Source of the DNA: Ficedula albicollis
Taxonomy: Eukaryota; Chordata; Aves; Passeriformes; Muscicapidae
Length of the DNA: 64,000 nucleotides
NCBI RefSeq assembly: GCF_000247815.1
Contig: NC_021677.1
Location: forward strand, 61,748,571 to 61,812,570
Reading direction: 5' to 3'
Shown: positions 11,620-23,214 of the stretch, piece by piece
Layout: each line of letters starts with the position of its first letter
Numbering within the stretch: position 1 is the first letter of the stretch
Notes under the pieces: model-generated
Seen by the model: the letters and a program-made list of their open reading frames with translations, nothing else
What the model was told of the DNA's origin: nothing
The model's database searches: none
Translations under genes and position numbers: made by a program

Positions 11620-11836
11620 TTGGGTCAAATTTCTTCACACAGAGGGTGGTTGGGCACTTCCCAGGCTCCCCAGGGAAGTGATCATGGCCCCAGGACTGCC
11701 ACAGTTCCAGGAGCATTTGGAGAACACTCTCAGTACTCTCATGTTGTGGCACTTGGTGTGCCCTGTGCAGGGCCAGGAGCTGGACTCCATGATCCTTGTG
11801 TGTCCCTTCCAAGTCAGAACATTCTGTGCTTCTAGG
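11620..11836 (+). mobile_element. CR1 LINE 3' end, second subfamily type
   Basis: AATTTCTTCACACAGAGGGT, GGGCCAGGAGCTGGACTCCA, TGATCCTTGTGTGTCCCTTC and a TTCTGTGCTTCT end match the CR1 subfamily with a 'cagggccaggagttgga' tail. Confidence 0.85.
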
Positions 11837-12536
11837 AAATGTCATTGTCCAGCTCATGGGGACTGGAGTAGGGCAGATAATGGGGTATTTTTGTGGATTT
11901 TATTTTAGTATTTTGGTATTTTGTGTATAATCAAAACATAAACCCTCCCCCCCCAAAAAAAAAAACAAAAAGAAGCCAGAGACTTGGTCCTATCAAAATA
12001 CACACCAGGTGCATCAGATGTTCTGAGCCCTGATCATTGCATGTCACAGGCTTCATCAGCCACCTTGTTTGTGTAGGAGTGATGCAAAGTTCCTGTAATC
12101 TCCTTTATATCTCACACTGGCCAACCAGTTCCTTCTTATCTCTTCTTATCCTTCTTACCTGCTTCCCGAGCAGATGAAATCATATTTCATCTGCTTTGCT
12201 CAACTCAGAGATAAGAATCACTGGTAAGAAAGGAGGTCAGATGCCAGGTAAGCAAGATTTGCTGCAGGAATGGCTGAAAAAACCCTCATGACAACACCAG
12301 TGAATTTGGCTTCAGGAAAACACCTGCAGGGATGAGCTTCAAAACAAAAAATATCAGCAAAAATATTTCGCGGGACGTTTCTACCCTTTGGCTTTTTTTG
12401 TTATGCCATTGGTCTTGGCCATGAAACCTCATCCTCTCCTTGTGGTTTCCAGCCACTACAACAGCTCCAGCAATTTCTGAGCTACCCTCCTGCAGAGCTG
12501 AGGGGCTGGTGAGCTGTGAGGAACCTCTTGGAAGTC
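11837..12536. other. Intergenic sequence with an imperfect palindrome
   Basis: No gene is seen. The only structured element is the inverted repeat at 12125-12224, listed separately. Confidence 0.5.
12125..12224. repeat. Hairpin-forming inverted repeat, MITE-like
   Basis: A perfect 11-bp stem, GCAGATGAAAT / ATTTCATCTGC, surrounds CAT at 12170-12194. Outside it, CCAGTTCCTTCTTATCTC at 12125 is roughly inverted by GAGATAAGAATCACTGG ending at 12224. The structure could be a very short DNA transposon remnant. No target-site duplication was identified. Confidence 0.45.
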
Positions 12537-13022
12537 AGAATCATGGATTCACTAGAGTTGGAAAAGCCCTCTGAGATCATGGAGTCCAACCATTCCCCCA
12601 GCACTGCCAAGGCCACCACTGACCCTGTCCCCAGGTGCCACATCCACATGGCTTTTAAATCCCTCCAGGGATGGAGACTCCACTACTGCTCTGGGCAGTG
12701 AATTTTTCCTAATATTGAACCTAAACCTCCTCTGGTGCAATTTGGAGTCATTTCCCCTTGTCCTGTCCCTGTTCCCTGGGAGCAGAGTCCGATGCCCCCG
12801 GCTGTCCCCTCCTGTCAGGGAGTTGTGCAGAGCCACAAGGGCCCCCTGAGCCTCCTTTTCTCCAGGCTGAGCCTCTTTCCCAGACTCTCCTGGTGCTCCA
12901 GACCCTTCCCCAGTTCCATTCCCCTCTCCAGACCTGTTCCAGCCCCTCCATGTCCTGTCATGAGGGACCCAAAACTGCTCCCAGGACTGGAGGTACCTCA
13001 GCAGTGCCAGCACAGTGGCAAT
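12537..13022 (-). mobile_element. CR1 LINE 3' fragment, about 480 bp (minus strand)
   Basis: It begins as an inverted CR1 tail (GAATCATGGATTCACTAGAG, AGTCCAACCATTCCCCCAGC). It continues into the upstream 3' UTR and end of the reverse-transcriptase ORF (CTCCTTTTCTCCAGGCTGAG, GGACCCAAAACTGCTCCCAG). Confidence 0.92.
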
Positions 13023-14021
13023 ATGTGGGTACCGTCTCATCAGCATGTTTGGCTTTGTGCATCTTGATTTTGGAGCTTAAAGAGTTGGCAGAGGGAAAAT
13101 CTGCCTTTTTCCATTCTCTGTCTGGACTTGGTGTGAAGGTTTAACCAAGTTCAGCTCTCTTGGAGCACTCTCCAAACCTGGGCACTGCCTCAGCAGCTGC
13201 TGGGAACCTGTGCCCATTTCCCAGCAGGGCTGTGCAAAGGCACTGATGGTTTCCAGCACCGGTGGTGGGGAACCTCCTCCTTCTCTAGGCAAAATAGACT
13301 TTCCTGAGACATTAAAATGGATTGGAAAACCGTGGAAGAGTGAGCCATGTGATTGGGGATGTGTGAATGAAATTCCAGCCTGTAAAAACTCAGGCTGCAC
13401 ACTCCTCACTCTGCTTTATGAGCTTCCCTACACCGTGATCCCTCGTGCTGGCTGAGGCCACAGCCACTTTACTGCACCAGGCCCTGGGATGCAATCCCTT
13501 TCCTTTCCAAATAGGTTTTTACAGCAAGCTGGGGCTTGCCAGGTGCCACACACCCCCAGTTCCCATAATTTCAGAGGCAGCTCTTGGCAGCCTGCAGGGC
13601 TTGGCTCAATTAAAGGAATGTTTCAGCATCTCTGGCACTTGGATTAACGGGCTCTGTGCTGCCAAGCAGAGCCAAAGCCGACTGCTCACACCTTTGATTA
13701 GACCAGCCTCAGTCTGATTAGTGTTGCCTAATAAAATAATTTCTATCTGTGGTCATTGACCTTCAAGAAATTCCAATTTTTGTACTGAAAGGCATCTCCA
13801 TGCCCTGTTCAGAGCGAGGATTCAGGTGCAGTTCCAATTCCTCAGGACTACAATGTATTTATTATTAATTTAAGCTGTACATGATGTCTTTAGGATGGAT
13901 TATTTTAGGAAAAAGCCTCCACAAAAAGAAGGGTTTTAATTGCTTGTATATTTCTTTTCTTTCATTTAAAGAGTCAGACTCCCACATAGACAAAAGACAC
14001 ATCTAAAAAGTGCAGATCTGT
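13023..14021. other. Intergenic sequence, nothing recognised
   Basis: No coding exon, RNA gene or repeat family was recognised in this stretch. Confidence 0.5.
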
Positions 14022-14022
14022 A

Positions 14023-14262
14023 TGTGAGGCCCAGAAAAGTGAACATTTTTTATAATTAGCCTTACTACTACAATTTCTATATAGATTTCTAAAGGCTGTA
14101 ATATTTCCTGTTTCATAGAAGCTGCATGACATGAAAAAAATGTGAGGCCCAGAAAAGTGAACATTTTTTATAATTAGCCTTACTACTACAATTTCTATAT
14201 AGATTTCTAAAGGCTGTAATATTTCCTGGTTCATAGAAGCTGCACGACATGAAAAAAAACAT
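14023..14262 (+). repeat. 118-bp tandem duplication
   Basis: TGTGAGGCCCAGAAAAGTGA occurs at 14023 and 14141, and the copies match to the GACATGAAAAAAA end with two or three differences. Confidence 0.95.
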
Positions 14263-15910
14263 GACATGAAAAAAATCAGCGTTTACCAACAGTGATGCAG
14301 GACTGGCTTTCCATGAGCAGTTCTTTCTGCCAATGGGCAGATCTGGAAATGAAAATGTGGAGATTGGATGCGGAAAAAAAGCAGGGTCTCATCATCACAG
14401 GATAAGTTTGAAAAGCCTGCTTTTAATGACTCTTGTAAGGAGCCACAGGGGATAGGAAGGTTAAATCTCTGATCCCTCCATCACATCCTTTTGGACAATG
14501 TTGAATGTGCAGTTGCTGCAGATGGGTTCCAAATGCTTGGGATGATCTTTGCAGCAGAAAAACTAGCAAACTCCAATACAACAAAAAAAGCAAATAAATA
14601 AAACAAAAATAGAATAGACTCCTATGGCAGTCATTTAAACAGTTGGCAGCTTTTTATCAATCACTATTTGTCTACCATGGAAATGCAGCCAGCTCTGCTG
14701 TACTGACACATGTCTGAGCTTGCTTTTTGAGGAGCATGGACACAGTTCCAACCAAAACCAACCAAACCTCCAGCCTGGGCTGGCTGGAAGGTCTGTGCAT
14801 CCATCTCCTGCCTCCCCAGCAATAAAGTTGCCCTTCTGCCCAGAGGGAAGAGGACAGGCCAGGAGCAGGGCTGCAGGAGACACCAGCCCTTTCCTTCAGC
14901 CCTTTCTTGCAGTGGTGTTTTCACCACGGCGATTTTCCCCTAATCCTTCTCTAAGAGGGGCCCTGAGGACAGATGTGAGAGAGGGAGCAGCTGTTATTTG
15001 GCTTGGGGATACCTTCTGCTCTGGATTTACATCCAGACTCTGTCAGAGCCCCAGGTGCCCTCCCACAGACCATTTGATCATTCAATGTTTCACTTTACTC
15101 TCTGCCAATATGTTTAAACACTTCCTTTTTCTTTCTTTTTTCAGTTTCTCCTTGGAGTTTGCACATTTTGGGGAGCAAACATGGTTGCATTTCTGTTTGG
15201 TACCACACCCAGGCCAGTGATTCTCTGTCTTGGTTAAGGCCTTTAAATCATACCTAATCATATTTATTAAGAGCTATTAAAGCCTTCTGAACATTCCAGA
15301 TATGTTATAATTTGAGCAGGTATATCTGGATCACCAGCTATGTTGTTGCCAAAAAAAGGGGGAAATAATGATCTGCAAAAAATAAACATCACCTGCACAA
15401 ATCAAATTAGACACAAAAGCTATTTCAGACATTAAGGAAGAGTTAATCCAGGCTGAAATCAAGCCAGGAGGAAGCTGAATTTCCAAAATTTACTGCCTTG
15501 AGACATCCTTGTAGTTGTGGTGGGTTTCTGTGGGGTTAAGGAGGGGACTGCATGGAAATGGTTCGGGTGATCTGTGCATCAAGGGGTTTGTTTTCAGGGT
15601 GGCTGTGTTTGCTCTATGCCCTTCCCTGTCCTTCTGGTCCCTGGCTCCAAGGACCAGCTTGGTCCCTGCCAGCTCCCAGGGAGCAGGAGCAGGGGCAGGA
15701 GAGGGCTGGGTGCTTGTGGGGCAATCCTTCCTCCAGCAGGGGAGAGGGCTGGGTGCTTGTGGGGCAATCCTTCCTCCACCAGTTTCGTGCCTCCAGGGCA
15801 CTGGATGAGGGATGGCTGTAAAGGGCCAGTTCTGACTTTTGCAGTGAGGGTGGAGGGAAACCCACAGCAAGCTTGGATGAAGGCAAAAGAAAAGACCCAC
15901 CCATATCATT
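14263..15910. other. Intergenic sequence, mostly featureless
   Basis: No gene is seen. It contains one 43-bp tandem duplication at 15698-15782 (GGAGAGGGCTGGGTGCTTG twice). Confidence 0.5.
15698..15782 (+). repeat. 43-bp tandem duplication
   Basis: GGAGAGGGCTGGGTGCTTGT starts at 15698 and 15741. The copies are nearly identical. Confidence 0.9.
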
Positions 15911-16082
15911 TTCCCATCACTGGAAGTGTTCCAGACCAGGCTGGAGCAACCTGGGCTAGTGGAAGGTGTCCCTGCCCATGGCAGGGGGTGGAAAGAGATG
16001 TTTTTTAAGGTCCTTTCCAGCCCAAACCATTCTGTGGTTCTGTGATTTCTTGGTTCTATGATTCTGTAATTCTAGGATTCTG
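15911..16082 (+). mobile_element. CR1 LINE 3' end with expanded tail repeat
   Basis: GTGTCCCTGCCCATGGCAGG and AGGTCCTTTCCAGCCCAAAC are followed by an unusually long run of degenerate ATTCTRTGR units from about 16028 to 16082. This marks an intact CR1 3' terminus. Confidence 0.93.
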
Positions 16083-17127
16083 TTTTTCTCTCTTCAGGGT
16101 GCCAGAGGAACCTTAGGTACCAACAGCTGAGTAAAATTAAATAAAGTAAGAGCACATAGAAGCTCCTGGAGAGGCTCCTGCTTCCTTGACTGAATCAAAA
16201 CCTCAGAGAAGCTCACTAATGGATCCACCTCAAGCTAAAGCATCTTTCCACTCAGGTGCTATTGACTGATCCATAACAGGCAAAGGTGGTAACAAAGAGC
16301 TTCTCCTGTCTGCTGTGAACAAAATATTTTCAAACTTCTGATGGAGTGACCCCAGAGGAGATGAGCTTTTTGTCAGAGGATGAGGCCACCCCCAAAACCA
16401 AGAGCAGCAGAGCTGTGGGGGAAGTGTTTTGTGGCTGACAAGGAGACACAGAGATGGCTTTTGTTCTTGAGTTTCTGTTTTGAGAGGAAAAGCTGGATAC
16501 GAGGGAAAAGAAGGAAGCATGGCCCTTGGAGAAAGTCAAAAGGCAGAGGGATGTTTTCCCTAAGCACAGTGTTTAGTTGGGATAGAATAAATTATCTCGA
16601 GCAAACCAAGAAAAGGAAGAAAAATTAATTGTCAAAAGCCTTTTGCACCAGTGTTTGCCATGAAGTGGCCAATAAAGGAGGAGGGATAATGTGTTTGGAG
16701 TTTCCTTGTGTAATTAATAGAGGATCCATGGAAAAAAGCCCAGATCCCTGCCCTTCCCCAGGCAGTGCTTGCAAGAGGTTCTTCCTTTCTTTCTGCAAAA
16801 AGATTTGGTGAAAGCACAGTAAAGTAAAGAGAAAACATGAATAAAAATAGAAATCACTGCTTGATTTCAACTGTCATTTATGATTTGGCTGCCAGGGAAA
16901 CAGATCCTTTCCCCATCTTATCAGCAGCCCTGAAACCTGACACATTTCTGCTAGCTTTGGCCTCTTTCCTGGGGTATTGCTTTTCCAGCATCCAAAGCAA
17001 TCACAAAAGTTACAGCAGTTGCATAATGTGGATTCTTGGCTGGCTTTGCCTAGGCCTTGAGAAAGAAGAGAAGGGAAGCATATGGAATTGATGGAGAATT
17101 TTAAAAAAATTCACAAGACCAGTAGCA
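16083..17127. other. Intergenic sequence, nothing recognised
   Basis: No coding exon, RNA gene or repeat family was recognised. Confidence 0.5.
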
Positions 17128-17645
17128 ATCCTAGAATTTGAGAGTGGTGGCGCTTAGAAGGGACTTTAAAAACCATCCAGCTCCATCCTCTGCCATGGCA
17201 GGACACCTTCCACTGTACCAGGTTGCTCCAAGCCCCATCCAACCTGGCCTTGGGCACTGCCAGGAATCCAGGGGCAGCCACAGCTGCTCTGGGCACCCTG
17301 TGCCAGGGTATCACCACCCTCACAGCCAAAAATTCCATCCCAATGTCCCATCTAACCCTGCCCTCTGGCACTGGGAACCATTCCCTGTGTCATGTCACCT
17401 CAAGCTCTTGTCCAAAGCTCATCTCCTGCCCTCTTGCTGCCCCTTTAGGCACTGGAAGAGGCTCTAACATCTCCCTGGAACCTTCTCTTCTCCAATCCCA
17501 ATTCTCTCAGCCTTTTCTTGTGGGAGAGGTGCTCCATCCCTTTGGTCCTCCTTGGTGGACTCACTCTGAGATCTCCATGTCCTTCCTGTGCTGGGGACCC
17601 CAGAGATGGACACAGCACTGCCCCTGAGGAGGGGAAGGGCTGTCC
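17128..17645 (-). mobile_element. CR1 LINE 3' fragment, about 520 bp (minus strand)
   Basis: The plus strand carries the inverted CR1 tail (ATCCTCTGCCATGGCAGGAC, ACCAGGTTGCTCCAAGCCCC). It runs to the ORF2-proximal region (CTCAGCCTTTTCTTGTGGGA, CAGAGATGGACACAGCACTG). Confidence 0.93.
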
Positions 17646-17849
17646 TCGAGCAAGAGAAGTTGTGCCTCCCATTTTGAGCCTTGTTCAGCTCATAGAAAAG
17701 GCAGCACAAAGGGCAGAACCTTTTCTGGGTGACTCTTACTGGGATCTGGCTCAGGTATGAGGCAGTGAAAGGCCCAATCTTGCCTCCATTGTCTTGGGGA
17801 CCTGAACAGAAAGTGATGGACAAATATGTAACAGTGGGGGTGTTTTGCA

Positions 17850-18430
17850 CCACTTAATTAGTGATTTGTCTGGAGTCTCTTCTGTCTTCACTCAGAGCCA
17901 GGATTAGAAAACACACGAAGGAAACAGATTTTCTCATGTTCGGGCTTGGTTATTTATTAATCTTATCTAAAGTACAGAAAGTTCAGCAGCACTTCCAGCC
18001 ACCAGCTAAGAGTGAGCAAAAATGGAGATGAATCCTGCTAGCTACAAGATCTCTTAAAGCTAAACAGTCCAATAGAGAATTAACACCTATATTATTTATA
18101 TTTTTGACCCAATAACTAAATTCCTGTGACCCTCAGTGCAGCACTAACTGTCCAACCAGAAACTACTGCCTGAAACCATGAAGAAGGAAGATGAGCACTG
18201 AAAGAGACACCATCCCAAATCCTCCATCTTGTCCCATGTCTATTACTATATTATAAAAATCTCAAATTTAAAACCTTTCACCATGTGAAGTCACACACTT
18301 GTATTCAATTACATACCCCTGATTTTAACTCCATCACTCAAATTTGGAAGCTTCTCCAAGGCCTCAGGTCAAAAGCAGTGTTCTCCAGGGGGTCAGTGCC
18401 AGAAAGCACAGAAAGCTCAAAAAACCCAAG
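17850..18430 (-). mobile_element. LTR-like interspersed repeat, copy 1
   Basis: This block is colinear with 60310-60870 over about 560 bases (GAGCCAGGATTAGAAAACAC, CTTATCTAAAGTACAG, CTAAACAGTCCAATAGAG, ACCCTCAGTGCAGCACTAAC). It has no coding potential. On the minus strand ATTAATAAATAA supplies a possible polyadenylation signal, so a minus-strand LTR is the best guess. Both termini were placed by eye from where similarity stops. Confidence 0.6.
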
Positions 18431-20123
18431 TTTGGAATCCAACAGAATGGACCCTCTGCTCGGGGTTTTCTCTGCCCACAGAGCTCTAACTGCACCATAT
18501 CCACCTTGTCTGACTGTGCTTTACCTCCCCAAGCCACAGCCTGTGATCCTGGCTGCCCGCTGAGCCCAGGAGGGCTGGGAATACACAACGGAATCTTGGT
18601 TTTATTCTCCCCCCTTTCAGGAGCTGCTTAACATCAGTGTGAAAAGAGAGGACAGCATGGGCTGGATAAGGATGCTCACTTCCCTAAACCTGTCATTGCT
18701 GCCCATCAGGCTGATGGCAGTGCTGACAGCAGCTCTGGATGTGGCACTGTGCTACCAGAACCTCCCTGGTGAAACACAAATCCCAGGTAACAGCACAGTG
18801 ATAAAAGTCCTGTGGCACAAACAAACCCTCAGATCAGGGTGTGAAATCAGCTGCAGTGAGAGTGACACTGAACCTCCCTCACCCACCCGAAATTCCACTC
18901 CTGTTCTGAGCCAATCTGACAGGACAGGTGCCTGTTTTCCAGAGCAAGCATCTCTTGGGGGTGCAGGGAAATGATCATTAAAGACAAAACTGGTTTGCAG
19001 ATCCACCCTGCTGTACAAACATGATGCTCATCACTGAAAGCTTCTAACTCATCTATTGCCCTGCAGGGAGAGGGCTACTGTGACCTGGGGTTTAAATAAA
19101 CAACCAGCTTTTCCTTGGAAGCCTTTGGGATGTTTTGGGGTATGATTTAAGCCACTAAAGAAGGGAAAATACTCTGAAAGGTTTTGGTTGCTGCATTTAT
19201 GCCAGCCCAGGGACAGATCCACAGGCAAGAAGCAGGAGGAACTCGGTCCTCTGAGTGGCCACACGTCCTCATAGGCAGGAGGTGTTGGAAATACTCTTGT
19301 ATGTCACTACTAATTATATAAATGAGAAATTCTGGGACTGCACGTGGATGCCCAGGGACAGATCCACAGGCAAGAAGCAGGAGGAAGTGAATGCAAGTTG
19401 ATGGGAAGCAAAAGGTTTGTTTCACAGAGACATGGTTGTCTGCCTCTGCAAAAAAACAGGGAGGAAATCTCCTCAAGTGGCCTCTTCCATAATCTGAGTC
19501 CTTGGAAGTTTTCCACCACAGTCAGGTTTCCTACCAGAGTCAGATTTTCTACCACAGGAGGATTTTTCATATCAGGTGCTTGTTCTTTCTCTCTTTTTTT
19601 TTTCCCTTTCTGATCTCTCTGTACCATATGAGCACAGACTGCCTCAGCCCATAGGATGTTGGAAAATGTGAAAGTTAAATAAGTTTAACTGGAAGGAGCT
19701 TACCTCTCCTGACTTTCCTTGCCAGGCTCTTCACTACTTGCTAAAATAGAACTTCCACTATAAATAGAAAGGATCTCTCCTGCCTGCCCCACTGGCCTGG
19801 CTGAAGGAACAGTTGGCCTTCAGTCCCCCTCAAAACTACAGCTCAATTTATCTTCCAGCTATGACATAAAAGGTGGGACCTTTAAACAGAGGAAGAGAAG
19901 TGAATAAATTGGCACTGGAGGCAGAGCAAGGCAGCTGCAATATTCATCAAAGAGCAAAACTGGAGCGCCCTGTAGGAGTTGGAGGCTTTTGATGGAAGCA
20001 CTTCCATGTCACAGATACAATATTTATAGCTGGAATGTGGTCCCAGCCACCAGCTGACCATCCAGCAGCTCAGCACAGGTGACAGCCCTCCTGCACAGTG
20101 ACAAAGTGCAGCCACAGGCAGCG
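18431..20123. other. Intergenic sequence, largely featureless
   Basis: No gene is seen. A 38-bp segment (CAGGGACAGATCCACAGGCA, then AGAAGCAGGAGGAA) occurs at about 19207 and again at about 19354, roughly 147 bp apart. Confidence 0.45.
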
Positions 20124-20231
20124 GAGCTCCCGCTCTGCCTCCGAAACCGGGAGTCACGAGGCCATTCCCTGGGGACAGAGCTCCCGCTCTGCCTCCGAAA
20201 CCGGGAGTCATGAGGCCATTCCTTGGGGACA
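20124..20231 (+). repeat. 54-bp tandem duplication
   Basis: GAGCTCCCGCTCTGCCTCCG starts at 20124 and 20178. The copies differ by a few bases (CACGAGG against CATGAGG). Confidence 0.93.
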
Positions 20232-21593
20232 ATGTGACAGTGTCAGATGATCCAGGGGCACTCACCTGCTATCAGGTGACACCTCACAGACACTGCAACG
20301 TCTTCAGCTCTGCAGATTCGTGCAGGCTTAAAGGTCTCTTCTCAATCAGGGGCTATTTCAGTCAGTATTTCAGTCATACCTGGATTTATGTGAGTATTTC
20401 CAGGGCTGGTCTCACGCTGGGAGATGTCCCATCGAGGATGGGATGATGAGCATTGCTGTCGTGCTTTCCTGGAACAGAGAGTGCCACGAGGGCTGGGTGA
20501 TACATTTCATATCTCTTATGATTCATTGTGCATAGCAGAGCCAGAAATACATCCCAAGTGCATTGGGATCAATTGATAATAATAAACATTTGGGAAGAGA
20601 AAGGATGAGCCCTGGAGAGCAGGTGAATTTTTAACCCTGCTGGAATCAATGGAAATTCTCAATCAGGGGCAGCAAAGCCAGGATTTCACACGTGATCATG
20701 CTGACAGTGACCTCAAAGGCACTTTTAGTGCCAAGTGTTCCCAGGGTCCAGCAACTCCAGCACTGCCTTTGGGGGTTACTATGACACAAACCATCTGTGT
20801 GTAACCTTCCAGGCCTTGTGACTCTGGCCCTGAGGGCATTAAAATGTCATTTTTCCTCATCTGACCCCGCTCTCAAGAGCCCCACTGTGAACTCTGGCAC
20901 AGCCCCACAGTCCTACAAAACCTTCCTCACCCTGGCCCTGTGTATTCCAACCCTGTTCCAAGGGAATGGGGGAGTCATTTTCATTTGTTCCTTTTTTAAT
21001 CTCTATGTGCAGGAGCTTTTCACAACTTGTAACCATGTCTTGCTCTTGGCTCCTCAGCCACTCATCAGACAGAGGGTTTTGTGCAGAATAAAAAGAGTTT
21101 TATTCTTCCTTGGGGTGCTCCCAGCTCTTGCTGTGTGTGTTGTGTCCTTTCAGATGCCCAACAAGTAACATGTGTGGGAGAGACAGTGACCTCTCACTCT
21201 TTACTTCAGCATCCACAGAAAGGAGCCAGCTTCCCATTTTCCCAAAGTTCTGGGATGGTTTCCTCTGGAGGATCTCAGTGCTTTCTCTGCTGGCTTAGTG
21301 GTTGGCACTGAAAATACAGAGCCTTTGTTTCCAGCCTTGATCCCTTCAAGTCCACAGGCAACACTGACTGGAATGTTACACAACACCTCTCTCTTTGTCC
21401 TTAAAAATATCTGTGTCACCTTCATTTATTGTTCTTGGACCTAAAAAACTAATTATTTGCCCCCTTTGTGCCCAAACTCTTGGTATCTCCTCTGAAAATA
21501 AAAATAGCAAAAAGAAAAACAAAAATACAAAGAAATAATTTTACTCTCAGATTGTATTTTAAGGGCTTTGGCTAAGTGAAAGAAATTAAGAAA
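20232..21593. other. Intergenic sequence, nothing recognised
   Basis: No coding exon, RNA gene or repeat family was recognised. Confidence 0.5.
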
Positions 21594-22181
21594 GTGAAGC
21601 TTTGAGGAATTTCTGCATCCTGTTTCAACTGGTTGAAAAAAACCAAAACCACCTTTTCTTCATTATTTTCATCCATCTTTTCACCATCTCTGGCAAGGAA
21701 AATAAATCTGTGATAACAACCCCTCTAACACTGGCAACTGCACCAATCCCAGGGCCAAGAGAAAAGTGACAATGCTCTACTGGAAGAGCAGTTTGGAAAG
21801 CTAAGGATTTCCCCGCCTGCTCATCCCATGTACTAAATCTGTACCCTGATAAGCCTTAGCGCCTTTGTTCTCCCGAACCCTGGACAATGTGGCGTGGCTG
21901 AAATAAACATCTCTGTAACACCCTGCAAAGGCCTCCTGCTGATTTCACCCCAAGCAACACCTAAATGCAACAGTGAAGCTTTGAGGAATTTCTGCATCCT
22001 GTTTCAACTGGTTGAAAAAAACCAAAACCACCTTTTCTTCATTATTTTCATCCATCTTTTCACCATCTCTGGCAAGGAAAATAAATCTGTGATAACAACC
22101 CCTCTAATACTGGCAACTGCACCAATCCCAGGGCCAAGAGAAAAGTGACAATGCTCTACTGGAAGAGCAGTTTGGAAAGCA
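21594..22181 (+). repeat. 379-bp partial tandem duplication
   Basis: GTGAAGCTTTGAGGAATTTC starts at 21594 and 21973. The 208-base second copy differs at one visible site (CTAACACTGG against CTAATACTGG). The remainder of the first unit (about 21802-21972) is single copy. Confidence 0.95.
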
Positions 22182-22784
22182 GGGACATATCTTAGGAGTG
22201 AGATGGCATCACTTAATCCTGTTCACAGAGCAGCTGTTGGCATCCTTGGACATGGGACACCCCAATGCTCTGTGAGAATGGGGGGGATATGATGCCTTGG
22301 GTTTTAGCTTTTATATTTTTCAGAATTTCTGCTGCTTGGTGTGTAACTCTGAAACTTCATTTTAAGTGTTACTAAGTTCTCTTCACAGGGTGGTTCAACA
22401 AAACAATTCCTTTTTAGCTGGAGAATCAAGGACACCTGGTACCTAAAAAGCAGAAACAACAGCGAGGGAAAGGGGGCAAGGCAGGGGCTGAGACTTCACA
22501 GCCTGGGGCTGTGCTTGGATAATTGACCCCAAGATGAACCAAAACTTATAAAAGTGTAAAACTCATGGCCAGGACCCATCTTGGATTTGATTTGGGTGTA
22601 GCCCCAGCCAGGCTCTTGCATTACCCAAGGTGAATCCTTTCAGTAAATACTGATTTTATTCCTTTTGCTCTGCCCAGTCTCTGTTCCAGGTCAGCCTTTC
22701 CGGGCAACAAGAAGTGGAGAGGTGCCTGGGTCTGAAGGGCTTTAAGTGTCTGAAGGAGGGGATCAGGGGATCAGGCTCATCTCA
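22182..22784. other. Intergenic sequence, nothing recognised
   Basis: No gene was recognised. It ends at the start of a CR1 fragment. Confidence 0.5.
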
Positions 22785-23052
22785 GTGGTGCTGAACAACA
22801 GGATAAGAGGCTGAAGAGAATGGAACAAATACAATTCCATCTGAATGTGAGGAAGATTTTTATTGTGCAGTGATAGAGCACTGAACAGGTTGCCCAGAAA
22901 GGGTCTGGACTCTTCCTCACTGGAGATATCCAAGAGTCTCCTGGACACAATCCTGACTAAGAGGCTCTGGGGGCCCTGCTTGAGCAGGGGCTTGGACCAG
23001 GGGATTTCCAGTGGTCCCTTCCAACCTGGACCAGTCTGGGATTCTGTGACCC
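22785..23052 (+). mobile_element. CR1 LINE 3' end, third subfamily type
   Basis: CAGGTTGCCCAGAAAGGGTC, TGGAGATATCCAAGAGTCTC, CTTGGACCAGGGGATTTCC and the end TGGGATTCTGTGACC match the CR1 subfamily with a 'gcaggggcttggaccagg' segment. Confidence 0.92.
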
Positions 23053-23090
23053 CATGGTGCAGGACATGCACCTGGATTGCAATCCCATTT

Positions 23091-23214
23091 ATGGGTGAGG
23101 TATTTTAACCACCTCTGGGACCCGACTTTGCCACCAACTTTTCTGTAGCAATATGGGTGAGGTATTTTAACCACCTCTGGGACCTGACTTTGCCACCAAC
23201 TTTTCTGCAGCAAA
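23091..23214 (+). repeat. 62-bp tandem duplication
   Basis: ATGGGTGAGGTATTTTAACC starts at 23091 and 23153. The copies differ at about two bases. Confidence 0.95.
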
